NCBI GenBank assembly: GCA_963773745.1
Contig: CAVZCL010000001.1
Location: forward strand, 992,001 to 1,056,000
Reading direction: 5' to 3'
Length of the DNA stretch: 64,000 bases
Origin: UBA5069 sp963773745
GTDB lineage: Bacteria; Chloroflexota; Anaerolineae; Caldilineales; Caldilineaceae
The notes under the pieces are model-generated. The model was not told the origin of the DNA. It saw only the letters and a list, made by a program, of their open reading frames with translations, and did not search any database. Shown here one piece after another: positions 37,345 to 47,012 of the stretch (position 1 is its first letter; every line of letters starts with the position of its first letter). The translations under genes and the position numbers were made by a program.

Positions 37345-38192
37345 TTAGCGGGCGCGCGTCCACTCCTCGTGGGCAAATTGTGTGCGAATGAGTTCAGCCG
37401 TGCGGCGCAGTTCGCCCGCCGTCATCGGGGCCCGGCTTCAGTTCCAGCGCGAGTTCGTCGGCAAAGGCCTGTGGCAAAGAGGTGCGCCAGGTGGGCGAAG
37501 TCGAGCACGGCGGCGTCTTCGGCCACGCCCAGCGCCGCGTAGAGGGTCGTGGCGCGCTGCGCCAATTCGCTGCGCAGGCGAGTGGCCTCCGCCGGCTCCA
37601 GCGCGAGTACGTCGATGAGCCGTGTAATGTCGCCTACAAGCGGCAGGCTGCCATGCTGGAGCACGTAGCCGGCACGGCGGCTCTGCGCGCTGCCCAGCAG
37701 CTTGCGCCCATCGGCCACAATTTCGTAGGCGCTGGGCACCTCAAAGCAGGCCGCCGACACATCCGGCCCGGCGCGCACGCTGCCCCCTGCCTTCTCTACG
37801 CCTGCCAGCCCGGCACGCTGCAAGCCCAACACCAGCGCGTTGCTCAGCCGCAGGTAGGATTCCATGACGCCGCCGGCAACGCGCGGCTCGGCCTCGGGCG
37901 CGGCCACGGAGTAGGTCAGTTCATCGGTGTGCAGAATCGCTCGGCCGCCCGTGGAGCGACGCACCAGCTCATAGCCCATGGCTGCGATGGCTTTTTCGTC
38001 TACATCGCTCACAAACTGGTGGCGGCCCAGGCTCACTGCGGGTGGCTGCCAGCGATAGAAGCGCAGCGTAGGGGGCGCGTCGCCGGCGGCTGCGGCCTCG
38101 GCCACGGCCTGATCAAGCGCCATGTTGGCGGCCCCGGAGCGGGGTTCGGCGTCAATGACAAGGCGCCAGGGGGCGGGGGAAAAGGTCTTCAT
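37345..38192 (-). CDS. Lipoate-protein ligase A family protein (two C-terminal frameshifts)
   Basis: Cofactor ligase fold (BPL/LPL) that attaches or transfers lipoate or octanoate to carrier domains, about 282 residues. ATG 38192 starts MKTFSPAPWRLVIDAEPRSG. Signatures are RFYRWQPPAVSLGRHQ, YELVRRSTGGRAILHTDELT and EIVADGRKLLGSAQSR with the catalytic-type Lys. The uncorrected frame ends at 37422 with an odd Arg-rich tail. Skipping one base at about 37463 and one at about 37436 gives ADELALELKPGP and MTAGELRRTAELIRTQFAHE, a normal family C-terminus ending at TAA 37345. YgfZ-like gene upstream on the same strand. Confidence 0.85.
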
Positions 38193-38294
38193 TCGGGATT
38201 GCTTTCCAGGGTTGCTGACTTGTTGATAGATAAAGGGCAAGTGGTAAGTCGTCATTCGCAAGGCGCGCACGCCATGCCAATGACCATTCACAAT

Positions 38295-39248
38295 CTACCT
38301 TTCACCTGGTTCCACAACTTCCGCTTCGCGCTCTCCTGCCCGCAAGCGTGTGCCCGGCTCGCTGTACGGGCGCTTGACGATTGCCAGCGCAATGGGCGCG
38401 CCTGTCTCGTCTGCGGCAACGCTTGTAACAACGCCTGCGTCACGGCCGTCCACAGTCAGTGCGCTTCCGGCGGCGAGGGGTGCGTTGCTGCGCAGCTGCA
38501 CCAACGCGCGCGTTACCTTGTCGTAGGTGATCTGGCGCGCAATGATCTCCTGGCCCGTATAGCAACCCTTGTTCTCGGCACATGCCCAGGCGAGACCTGC
38601 CTCGAGCGGGGTAAAGTCAGCCGTCAACTCGGTGCCCGGGGCGGGGCGGCCAAGCTGTACAAGACGCGCTGCGTACATCGGTGCGTCAATTTCCACGGCA
38701 CCTGCATTGCTCAGGGAACGGCGCACAATCTCGGCACGTTCGCTGGGAACAAGCATGAGGTAGCCGGGCGCCTCAAAGCGCTGCTGGGCCAGCACGAGCA
38801 ACCCGTCCTGCGCGAGCCACTGGTCGTTGCCCGTTGGCGCGGGTAATGACGCTGCCGCCAGCGCACCCTGCGCCTGTGGACCCACGACGCGCATGACTGC
38901 ATACTCGGCGCTTCGGTTGGAGACGACCACCTTGTCCATGAAGAAGATTTTGCCGCGCAACTCACGCTCAAGTGCGCCTGCCTGACCCGGCGCTGCAACG
39001 AGCAGAAGCTCGTCGGCGCGGCAGATCACCGTAAAGACCTGCACGATACGCGCCGTGGCGCTGGTGAGAACCGTCACCGCCGCCTGGCCCGCGCGCAGAA
39101 CCGCGATGTTGTTGGTCGTCATGCGCTGCAGAAAGTCGGTGCGGTCGTCGCCCGTCAGCGCCAGCACGCCCACGTCTGGGCGCACCAGCAAGGCGGCGCC
39201 GCTCGCCATACCATCCGCCTGCACGTTCACACGCTCTTGCGCGTCCAT
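38295..39248 (-). CDS. YgfZ/GcvT-like folate-binding protein
   Basis: 317-residue tetrahydrofolate-binding protein involved in Fe-S cluster repair or assembly. ATG 39248 has AGGAGG 10 bases upstream. The family signature is ENKGCYTGQEIIAR with the conserved Cys. The N-terminal part (DVGVLALTGDDRTDFLQRMT) matches the GcvT fold that binds folate. It is upstream of the lipoate ligase gene, and both link to cofactor-dependent enzymes. The length is typical. Confidence 0.9.
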   Translation of the reverse strand: MDAQERVNVQADGMASGAALLVRPDVGVLALTGDDRTDFLQRMTTNNIAVLRAGQAAVTVLTSATARIVQVFTVICRADELLLVAAPGQAGALERELRGKIFFMDKVVVSNRSAEYAVMRVVGPQAQGALAAASLPAPTGNDQWLAQDGLLVLAQQRFEAPGYLMLVPSERAEIVRRSLSNAGAVEIDAPMYAARLVQLGRPAPGTELTADFTPLEAGLAWACAENKGCYTGQEIIARQITYDKVTRALVQLRSNAPLAAGSALTVDGRDAGVVTSVAADETGAPIALAIVKRPYSEPGTRLRAGEREAEVVEPGER

Positions 39249-39887
39249 GAGCAATCATCCTCCTGCGTGGCAAGTGTGCCGGATGCCCATTGTAGCACAG
39301 CCGGAAATGAGTCCGTTTGCGCGCATGTCGAGGCTGCGGAGCGCCACATGCGTGGAGGCAGCAAAATCGATTGCGCACCGGTGTGCGTCGAAAGCATACG
39401 GTTGCGGCTGGTTGTGTGCATTCTTTGTCCATTGTTGCTGCGGGTCCGCCTCTGCGCAGACTGTGACGTGTATGCCGGCGCAAGGGTGCCAAAGCGCAGG
39501 TGCGTCTCTTGACAAATGGAGACGCTTCCCATACCATCAACATCCTCGAGAGGTTTGGCTCAGGAGCAGTAGAGGGTAAGGGCAGTGTGGCGCAGGAACG
39601 AACTCGTTGCGTGCTCATGGTCCGACTGCACGGTCAAACCACTCTGCGTTTTCCTACACCTCCTTGGATAGCGTCTGCGGCGCACGTGTGTTAGCGCTTT
39701 GCACAAGGTTGCAGTTGACGGTCATTTTGTCACGGTGATTCCATGCCGCTCTACGACGGCATGTCACAATTGTTGCCCGATACTGGTGCACGGATATCCG
39801 GTTCATCAACAGTAGATCCAGCCATGTGTCGTCCCCGTTTCGTTTTACCGTCAGCCAAGTAATCCACATTTTCAAGGAGAAGAAGAG
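39249..39887. other. Long divergent spacer with possible malE promoter
   Basis: About 640 bases between the divergent ygfZ-like and malE genes. Short frames show no family match or ribosome site. A consensus -35 box is present near 39509. Otherwise nothing was recognised. Confidence 0.5.
39509..39537 (+). promoter_or_regulatory. Possible sigma70 promoter for the maltodextrin operon
   Basis: A perfect TTGACA (39509-39514) is followed by a 17-base spacer and TACCAT, a partial -10 match. It is about 350 bases upstream of the malE start, leaving a long leader. Confidence 0.4.
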
Positions 39888-41346
39888 ATGCGCAACAAAT
39901 GGTATTTGATCCTCGCCATGGTGATGATCGCCGTGCTGGCGCTGGGCGCGTGCGGTGGTGGCGATGCCGCCCCGACAGTCGCGCCGGCCGCCCCTGCGGA
40001 AGTTGCCACTGAAGTCCCTGGCAGCCACCGAGGCTCCTGCTGAGGCCGTAGTCGAGGCAACCGAAGCACCGGCTGAAGAGCCTGCCGCCGAGGCCACCGA
40101 GGTCCCGGCTGAAGAGCCCATGACCGACACGGCCGCCATGACTGACACGGCCGCCATGACTGACACGGCCGCCATGACCGACACGGCCGTTAGCACAGGC
40201 ACAGCCGCCAGCACCAGCACCGGCCCCAAGCTGGTGATCTGGGCCGACGAGCAGCGTGTACGTGCGCTTGAGCCGCTGGCCGACTCCTTTGAAGCAGAAA
40301 CCGGCGTAGCGCTCGAGCTCGTGGAAAAGGGCTTTGGCCAAATCCGCGATGACTTCAAGGTGGCCGGCCCCGCAGGCCAGGGCCCCGACATCCTGATTGG
40401 CGCGCATGACTGGCTCGGCGAACTCGCCGCCTCCGGCCTCCTCGCCGAAGTGAGCCTGGGTGACAAGGCCGACGAGTTCGTGCCCGTTGCCGTGGATGCC
40501 TTCAAGTATGACGGCCAGCTCTATGGCATGCCCTATGCCGTTGAGAACGTTGCTTTCGTTTACAACCCTGACCTGGTTGAGACCGCCCCCGAGACCTGGG
40601 ACGATGTCAAGGCCATATCGCAGGAGCTGGTTGACGGCGGCATGAAGTACGGCTACATCATCGAAGAGAATGACCCCTACCACTTCTACGGCATCCAGAC
40701 CGCCTTTGGCGGCTACGTCTTCGGCCAGAACGATGACGGCTCCTGGAACGCCGAGGATGTGGGCATTGACAGCGAAGGCTCGATTGCCGCCTTTGAATGG
40801 CTCGACAGCATGTACAAGGACGAGTTGCTGACCCCCGGCGCCGCCCTCAATGGCGACCTGGTGATTGCCGCCTACACCAACGGCGACGCCGCGATGGCCA
40901 TTCTGGGACCGTGGCGCCTCGACGCCCTCAGAGAATCCGGCGTGCCGTATGAGATCATCCCGATCCCGGCCGGCCCGGCCGGCCCCGGTTCGCCCTTCCT
41001 GGGCGTGCAGGGCTTCATGGTGAGCGCCTTCAGCAAGCAGCCGCTCCTCGCACAGACCTTCCTCCAGCAGTTTGTGGGCACGGAAGACACAATGATGGCC
41101 CTCTACAACGAGGGTGGTCGCCCGACGGCCATGACGGCCGTTAATGCCAATATTGATGATCCCGACCAGGTGAAGTTTGCCTTGGCGGGCGTTGCCGGCC
41201 AGCCCATGCCCAACATCCCCGCGATGTCGGCCGTGTGGGCCTCCTGGGGTAATGCCATGGCTCTGATTGGCCAGCAGAGCGAGACGCCCGAGAAGGCGTT
41301 GACCGATGCCGCCACGCAGATTCGGGCAGCGATTGCAGCCGAGTAA
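39888..41346 (+). CDS. malE: Maltodextrin-binding lipoprotein (MalE-type), one frameshift
   Basis: Extracytoplasmic receptor for a malto-oligosaccharide importer, about 485 residues. ATG 39888 has AGGAG 8 bases upstream. The lipoprotein signal LILAMVMIAVLALGAC ends at Cys22. A +1 break near 40021 (CCTGGCAGCC) separates this start from the main frame. A Glu/Ala/Pro linker and four TDTAAM repeats follow. The mature domain shows MalE features: KLVIWADEQRVRALEPLADS, QGPDILIGAHDWLGELAASG, DGQLYGMPYAVENVAFVYNP and AILGPWRLDALRESGVPY. malF and malG follow at once. Confidence 0.88.
40120..40191 (+). repeat. Four 18-bp tandem repeats in malE
   Basis: Four units ATGACYGACACGGCCGCC (the last ends in GTT) encode TDTAAM repeats in the linker between lipid anchor and binding domain. 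It is in frame and a candidate for length variation. Confidence 0.9.
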
Positions 41347-41349
41347 ATC

Positions 41350-42951
41350 ATGACTGCGATGACGCAGAAAGGTCCGGGGGGCGCTACGGCGCCCCCCGGT
41401 TCCAACCCCTCCAGATCGGGCGGCATGGGTTCTCTGCTGCTCCGGCTCGGCGCCCTGGCTATCATTGATGCCTTCGCAATCTGGCTCATCTACAGCATGT
41501 TGAGCGACGGTATCTGGACATTCCCACTGGCGCTTGGTCTCGTCACTATCGCACTTAACTTCATCTTTCTTGTGCCGGGCATGTTCCCGTTGCGATGGGT
41601 CTCCCCAGGCCTCTCGCTCATGATCCTCTTCGTTGCGTACCCCATCCTCTTTACCGTCTATATCTCCTTCACAAATTACGGTGACGGCCACCTGCTGACC
41701 AAACAGCAGACGATTGAGTACTACGAGAATTTGGCGCCGGTGCTGCCGGACGACGCCCAACTCTACGCTTACACTGTTTTCATCAGCCCAAATGAAGAAC
41801 TCATGCTCTGGCTGCAGCCGGAGGACGGCGGCGATCCCTTTACGGTGACTCCCAATGGCGAGCCCGTGCCGCGCACTGGCGAACCACCCGACCAGCTGGA
41901 TGGCTTCACCAAGCTGAATCCCTTCCGCGCCGCAGCCATGGAGACTGCGCTCAAGGCGGCCGTCTTCGGCATTGAGCCGGATATCTTTCAGGTGCACCCG
42001 CGCTTCCCCAGCGAGGCAGGCCGCTTCGAGCCCGCCTATGTTTACGACGCGACGCAAGATGCGCTGATCGAGAACAGAACCGACAAGGTCTACACACCCA
42101 TTGACGGCACCTTCACCGCCGCAGATGGCACGCGCCTGACACAGGGCGGCTATTCGGCCGTGATTGGCCCGCGCAACTACGTGCGCCTCTTCACCGATCC
42201 CTCACTCCGCCAGCCCTTCCTCCTCGTCTTCCTTTGGACGCTGCTCTTCGCAGCGACCTCGGTCGTGCTCACCTTCTCGCTGGGCATGTTCCTCGCCATC
42301 ATGTTTGATGTGCCGGAGATGCCTGGGCGGCGCGTTCTGCGTTCGCTGCTTCTCATTCCCTACGCAATCCCCGCGTTTGTGAGCGTGCCCGTGTGGGTGG
42401 GTCTGCTCAACCCGCAGTTCGGCGTCATCAGCCAGGCCATCGCCGCAGTCAGCGGCGGGTGGGTGCCGGCGTGGTTTGCCAGTCCCATCTGGTCCAAGGT
42501 GGGCATCCTGCTCATTCAAACGTGGCTGGGCGCGCCCTATATGTTTGTGATTGTGACGGGCGCGCTGCAAACGCTGCCGAAAGATGTCTACGAAGCATCC
42601 GCCATGGATGGCGCAAACGCATGGCAATCCTTCCGCAGCATTACGCTGCCGCTGCTGCTGGTAACTGTGGGCCCGCTGCTCGTTGCGTCGTTCGCCTTCA
42701 ACTTCAACAACTTTACGGTGATTGACCTCTATGCGCGCGGGGGGCCACCCATGGCGAACACCGCCACGCCTGTTGGTCACACCGACATTCTTGCGACCTA
42801 CACCTACCGCATTGCCTTTGCCAGCGCCCGTGGATCGGACCAGGGCTATGCCGCGGCGATCACAGTGATCATCTTCCTGATCCTGCTGGTGATCACGGCG
42901 CTCCAGTTCCGCTACACGAACATGCTGGAGGAACGAGGCGAAAATGTCTAG
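41350..42951 (+). CDS. malF: Maltodextrin ABC permease MalF
   Basis: 533-residue permease. Its size and a long outer loop between helices 3 and 4 (from about residue 115 to 285, starting TIEYYENLAPVLPDDAQLYA) match the large P2 loop of enterobacterial MalF, which contacts MalE. N-terminal helices (ALAIIDAFAIWLIYSML and WTFPLALGLVTIALNFIFL) come before it. The EAA coupling motif is YEASAMDGANAWQSFRSITL. It starts 3 bases after malE and overlaps malG by 8 bases, so the genes are co-translated. Confidence 0.92.
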   Translation: MTAMTQKGPGGATAPPGSNPSRSGGMGSLLLRLGALAIIDAFAIWLIYSMLSDGIWTFPLALGLVTIALNFIFLVPGMFPLRWVSPGLSLMILFVAYPILFTVYISFTNYGDGHLLTKQQTIEYYENLAPVLPDDAQLYAYTVFISPNEELMLWLQPEDGGDPFTVTPNGEPVPRTGEPPDQLDGFTKLNPFRAAAMETALKAAVFGIEPDIFQVHPRFPSEAGRFEPAYVYDATQDALIENRTDKVYTPIDGTFTAADGTRLTQGGYSAVIGPRNYVRLFTDPSLRQPFLLVFLWTLLFAATSVVLTFSLGMFLAIMFDVPEMPGRRVLRSLLLIPYAIPAFVSVPVWVGLLNPQFGVISQAIAAVSGGWVPAWFASPIWSKVGILLIQTWLGAPYMFVIVTGALQTLPKDVYEASAMDGANAWQSFRSITLPLLLVTVGPLLVASFAFNFNNFTVIDLYARGGPPMANTATPVGHTDILATYTYRIAFASARGSDQGYAAAITVIIFLILLVITALQFRYTNMLEERGENV

Positions 42952-43837
42952 CAGCATTGTCACCGGCCGTTCGTCCGCATCCATCAAGCGCAACAAGCGC
43001 ATTGCGCTCTTCTTCCGCATCCTGCTGGCGATTGCGATGCTGATCTTCGCGCTCTTCCCCATTGTGTGGATCTTCTCGGCCTCCATCAACCCCTCCGGCT
43101 CGCTCATCGGCCAGTCGTTGATTCCGCAAAATCCCACGTGGGATAACTACCGCTATCTCTTCAACAACAACCAGCACCCCTTCCCGCTGTGGATGTGGAA
43201 CTCGCTCAAGCTCTCCATCCTCACGACCTTCCTGGCGTTGGTGATTACCGTTCTGGCCGCCTATGCCTTCAGCCGCTTCCGTTTCGGCGGCCGCCGGCAG
43301 ATTCTGCAGTCGGTGCTTCTGATTCAGGTCTTCCCCAACTTCCTGAACATGGTGGCGCTCTTCATCATTCTTACGCAGTTGGGCGACTACCTGCCACGGG
43401 TTGGGCTGAACACGCACATGGGCCTGCTGCTGCTCTACCTGGGCGGCACGCTGGGAGCCAACACGTGGCTAATGAAGGGCTACTTCGACTCCATCCCGCG
43501 CGACCTCGACGAGGCCGCCACGGTGGACGGCGCCGGCCCTTTTCAGACCTTCTGGCTGGTAATTCTGCCGCTGGTGCGCCCCATCCTGGTGGTCGTTGGC
43601 CTGCTCATCTTTATCAGCACCTACTCCGAGTATGTGCTGGCGCGCATTGTGCTGACCGACAAGTTTCAATACACCCTCTCGGTGGGGTTGAACCTCTTTA
43701 TCTTCAACCAGTTTGGCCAGCGCTGGGGCATCTTCAGCGCCGGCGCGTTGATTGCGGCACTGCCCGTGGTCATCGTCTTCCTCATCTTCCAGCGCTACCT
43801 TGTGGGTGGGTTGACGAGTGGCGCGGTGAAGGGATAA
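42944..43837 (+). CDS. malG: Maltodextrin ABC permease MalG
   Basis: 297-residue permease, partner of MalF. The ATG lies inside the end of malF. Six helices are predicted, starting with ILLAIAMLIFALFPIVWIF. The EAA motif is LDEAATVDGAGPFQTFWLVI. The C-terminus LIAALPVVIVFLIFQRYLVG is typical. No malK follows; the next gene is a GH13 enzyme. Confidence 0.92.
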   Translation: MSSSIVTGRSSASIKRNKRIALFFRILLAIAMLIFALFPIVWIFSASINPSGSLIGQSLIPQNPTWDNYRYLFNNNQHPFPLWMWNSLKLSILTTFLALVITVLAAYAFSRFRFGGRRQILQSVLLIQVFPNFLNMVALFIILTQLGDYLPRVGLNTHMGLLLLYLGGTLGANTWLMKGYFDSIPRDLDEAATVDGAGPFQTFWLVILPLVRPILVVVGLLIFISTYSEYVLARIVLTDKFQYTLSVGLNLFIFNQFGQRWGIFSAGALIAALPVVIVFLIFQRYLVGGLTSGAVKG

Positions 43838-43844
43838 AAGGGGC

Positions 43845-43955
43845 GAAGGTTGCAGTTCAGGGGTTGAGAAGTTAAAGAGCACGCCCGTCATTTGAGGCGA
43901 GCCCCGCTTTTTAGCCTCTCAACCTGCAACCTTTCAACCTTTCAATCTCGTTTTC
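43845..43955. repeat. Reiterated-word spacer between malG and GH13 gene
   Basis: GAAGGTTGCAG and GGTTGAGAAG on the left face CTCTCAACCTGCAACC, then CTTTCAACCTTTCAA, on the right, forming an imperfect inverted repeat. The same AACCT/CAACC words occur in the spacers at 47727-47823 and 51758-51845. Confidence 0.5.
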
Positions 43956-44012
43956 AGGGCGGTGAGGGAGACCTTGCCGCCCTTTTCTATGCCGATCCGA
44001 AAGGAGATTCTC

Positions 44013-45938
44013 TTGAACGATCTATCACACGAGGAGACCACCGCTGCGGCCGCCGCAGCAGCCGCCGCCGATGCGGCAAGCGCCACCACCGCCGCGGCCA
44101 CCGCGCCGATTATGGAGGACTTTGTCTTCGGCGGCATTGAGGCCGATGAGAGTCGCCTCCTCACCACCACGCGCGCCCGCTTTGCCGGCGTGCGCCACGA
44201 ATACGCCATCAGCCCGCTGGACCCACAGCCGGGCCAGCCCGTCACCCTGCACGTCATGCTGGGGGCCGACGTTGTGGCCGACCGCGTGACCGCCTATGTG
44301 ACCACTGACGGCTCGCTGCCCAGCGGTGCACGCGGCGTGGCGAGCAACGGCGTTGCCGTCACGCTGCGGCGCTCCCACGTGCGTTGGGAGCGGTTGATCT
44401 GGGATTACGTCTCTGCGTGGCAGGGGGAGATTCCGGGCCAGCCCCAGGGCACGTTCGTCCAGTACGTGATTGAGGCGTGGCGCAGCGGCGACTACGCACC
44501 CGGCGTCTGGAGCCGCGAGCAGCACATTGACCGCACGGAGGAGGAACGCACCCTCTATGCCTACAGCGTCGACAGCGACGCCGCCCCTGCCTGGGCGCAC
44601 GAAGCGGTTGTCTATCAGGTCTTTGTCGACCGCTTCCGCAATCCGCAGCGCAGCGACGCCGAGCATGTGGAGATTGCCCCCGAAGCGCTGCACCACAGCC
44701 GCTTCTGGGGCGGCACGCTGCGCGGCATCACCGAGCAGCTCGATTACATAGCCGGCCTGGGCGTTACCGTACTCTGGCTCACCCCCTTCTTCCGCACGGG
44801 CAGCAACCACGGCTATGACACCATTGACTACTATGAAGTGGACCCCCGCTTTGGCACGCAGGAGGATTTGCACGCGCTGGTGCAGGGCGCACACGCACGC
44901 GGCCTGCGCGTGGTGCTGGACCTGGTGGTGAATCACACTGCGCTGGAATTCGCGCCCTTCACACGCGCTGCCGCCAGCGAGCAGAGCGTCGAGCGCAACT
45001 GGTTCAGCTTTGGCACACAGTTCAAGAACGGCTTTCGCACCTTCTTTGATGTGCCCAACATGCCGCAGCTGAACCTTGACGACCCGGGTGCACGCGCCTA
45101 CATGATTGAGGTTGCCCGCTACTGGCTGCGCGAGCTCGACATTGACGGCTATCGCCTTGATTACGCTGCCGGCCCATCCCTCGGTTTCTGGAGCGCATTC
45201 CGGCGCGCCTGCCACGCCGTCAAGGCCGACTGCTGGCTCTTTGGCGAGGTGACGCTGGCGGGTGACAATCTGCGCGCCTTCACCGGACGCCTTGACGGCT
45301 GTCTTGACTTTGCCTTTGCGCGCGCTGTGCGCAGCCTCTGCCTGCGCCCCCAGGCTTCTGTGGCCGGTTTTGCCGCGTGGATTGAGCGCCACCAGGCCTT
45401 CTTTGGCAAGGAATTCACGCTGCCGGCCTTCCTCGACAACCACGACATGAACCGTTTCCTCTACGTGGTCGGCGACAACAAGCAGACACTGCGCATGGCT
45501 GCCGGGCTGCTCTTTGCGCTGGGCGACGCGCCGGTGCTCTACTATGGCACCGAAGTGGGGCTAAGCCAGCCGCGCGGCAAAGGCCCCCACCGCGAGGAAT
45601 CGCGCCATCCCATGCTTTGGGGCGAGGCGCAGGATGCCGATCTGCGCGCCTTCTTTGTCCGCTGGATTGCAGTACGGCGCGCCCACGCCGTGCTAAGCTA
45701 TGGCGACGTGCACACGCTGCAAGTGCATGAGGCAGCGGGCATCTGGTTGGCCGAGCGCCGCCATGGCGACGAACGGGCGCTGATCGCCGTCAACATCAGC
45801 CAAACGCCGCAGGTCATTGCGCTGCCGGCAGGGGACTTTGTCAATGCCATGGGGCCGCCGGATCAGGAGCCATCTCCGCTTCGTGGTAAAATTCTCCTTT
45901 CAGAGCGGTCGGTGCAGCTGCTGCTGCCGGCAACTTGA
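44013..45938 (+). CDS. GH13 alpha-amylase-family enzyme (cyclomaltodextrinase/neopullulanase-like)
   Basis: 641-residue cytoplasmic glycosidase, no signal peptide. The start is set at TTG 44013 because AAAGGAG stands 6 bases upstream; ATG 43989 in the same frame is possible. After a poly-Ala/Thr N-terminus and a beta domain (about 70-175), the catalytic barrel has all GH13 regions: VVLDLVVNHT, IDGYRLDYAAGP (nucleophile Asp), CWLFGEVTL (acid/base Glu) and PAFLDNHDMNRF (third Asp). The N-terminal domain plus barrel recalls cyclomaltodextrinase or neopullulanase. It follows malEFG and probably degrades imported maltodextrins. Confidence 0.9.
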   Translation: MNDLSHEETTAAAAAAAAADAASATTAAATAPIMEDFVFGGIEADESRLLTTTRARFAGVRHEYAISPLDPQPGQPVTLHVMLGADVVADRVTAYVTTDGSLPSGARGVASNGVAVTLRRSHVRWERLIWDYVSAWQGEIPGQPQGTFVQYVIEAWRSGDYAPGVWSREQHIDRTEEERTLYAYSVDSDAAPAWAHEAVVYQVFVDRFRNPQRSDAEHVEIAPEALHHSRFWGGTLRGITEQLDYIAGLGVTVLWLTPFFRTGSNHGYDTIDYYEVDPRFGTQEDLHALVQGAHARGLRVVLDLVVNHTALEFAPFTRAAASEQSVERNWFSFGTQFKNGFRTFFDVPNMPQLNLDDPGARAYMIEVARYWLRELDIDGYRLDYAAGPSLGFWSAFRRACHAVKADCWLFGEVTLAGDNLRAFTGRLDGCLDFAFARAVRSLCLRPQASVAGFAAWIERHQAFFGKEFTLPAFLDNHDMNRFLYVVGDNKQTLRMAAGLLFALGDAPVLYYGTEVGLSQPRGKGPHREESRHPMLWGEAQDADLRAFFVRWIAVRRAHAVLSYGDVHTLQVHEAAGIWLAERRHGDERALIAVNISQTPQVIALPAGDFVNAMGPPDQEPSPLRGKILLSERSVQLLLPAT

Positions 45939-45963
45939 GCGCCGCTCCTTGATTGAGGAAGAT

Positions 45964-46734
45964 ATGGACTGGAAAGAATTCCGCGCCACCTATGCAGCCG
46001 ACCGGCCCATGGTGGTCGCGCACCGTGGCGTGCCCCTGGTGGAGCCGGAGAACACGCTCGCCTCATTCCAGCGCGCGCTGGATCAGGGTGCGGACGCGCT
46101 GGAAACCGACGTGCGCTTTACGCGCGACAACGTGCTTGTCTGTTACCACGACGCCACGCTTGACCGCATGACGGACGGCTCGGGGCCGCTGCGGGCGCGC
46201 ACGCTGGCCGAGCTTAAGCTCTTGCGCACGCGCAAGCCTAACGGCCTGTGGAGCAATGAGCGGATTCCCACGCTGCTTGAGCTGATTACGCTGACGCAGG
46301 CCAAGGTGCCCTTGCTGCTTGAACTCAAGGATCCGCTCTTCACCAACCCGGGCCACGCCCGTGCGCTGGCCGAGACGCTGGCCGCCACAGGCATGAGTTC
46401 GAGCGTCGCCATCATGTCCTTTCACTTTGAGCACGTGCAGGGCGTCCAGGCCGTCGCGCCCGAGATTCCGATCGGCTTCATTACGCTGCGCGCGTTGCGG
46501 CCCAAAGCCGGCGCGCGCATATTGGGGCCGCTCTGGCCGATTCTGCTGCTTAACCCGTGGTACATGGAGAAGGCGCGCGCACAGGGCAGCATCGTAGCGC
46601 CGCTGGACCCCAACCCCGAGGCGCGCATGGACTGGTACCTGAGCCTGGGTGTCGATGCGCTGCTGGCCAACTATCCCGCCGGCGTGCGCCGCGCGCTGGA
46701 CAACGCCCAGGCACCGCGCCGCTTCAACCTTTAG
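45964..46734 (+). CDS. Glycerophosphodiester phosphodiesterase family protein
   Basis: 256-residue soluble enzyme that hydrolyses glycerophosphodiesters. ATG 45964 has GAGGA 4 bases upstream; the longer frame overlaps the GH13 gene. Motifs: VVAHRGVPLVEPENTLASF (HRG and PENT), ALETDVRFTRDNVLVCYHDA (metal Glu/Asp and catalytic His) and LLLELKDP. The C-terminus (SLGVDALLANYPAGVRRALD) fits the family. It is 25 bases after the GH13 gene, so it is probably co-transcribed. Confidence 0.9.
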   Translation: MDWKEFRATYAADRPMVVAHRGVPLVEPENTLASFQRALDQGADALETDVRFTRDNVLVCYHDATLDRMTDGSGPLRARTLAELKLLRTRKPNGLWSNERIPTLLELITLTQAKVPLLLELKDPLFTNPGHARALAETLAATGMSSSVAIMSFHFEHVQGVQAVAPEIPIGFITLRALRPKAGARILGPLWPILLLNPWYMEKARAQGSIVAPLDPNPEARMDWYLSLGVDALLANYPAGVRRALDNAQAPRRFNL

Positions 46735-46740
46735 CAACAG

Positions 46741-46922
46741 CGCAACGCAAAGGCGCATAAGGGAGCAAAGAACCGCAAGGGAAAAGCAAAGGGAAAAGCA
46801 AGTCGGTGCCGCAACTTCGGCATACAGAACGCTTGGCTGAGAGAAGGGCATTGATCGCCGCACCGTCTTCTCACTTTGCTTTTCCTTTGCGCTCTTTGCC
46901 ACCTTTGCACCTTTGCGTTGCG
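46741..46922. repeat. Degenerate long inverted repeat
   Basis: Outer arms CGCAACGCAAAGG (46741-46753) and CCTTTGCGTTGCG (46910-46922) are exact. Inside, GGGAAAAGCAAAGGGAAAAG faces CTTTGCTTTTCCTTTGCGC imperfectly. It uses the same word family as the 52-bp hairpin at 35072 but is eroded. Confidence 0.6.
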
Positions 46923-47012
46923 AACTTCTGTTGGGCCGTAGAGAACGCGTCCAATGGCAGACCTGATTGCGTGCGGACGCAAGCACGCTTGCCCGCTACA
47001 CTGGAAATCCGA

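Noticed and set aside
40120..40191. CRISPR array or regulatory repeat in malE
   Set aside because: The 18-base units are contiguous, lack spacers and are in frame as TDTAAM codons.
39751..42057. 768-codon minus-strand frame opposite malE and malF
   Set aside because: MalE and MalF signatures on the plus strand explain the region; the long antisense frame arises from GC-rich codon bias.
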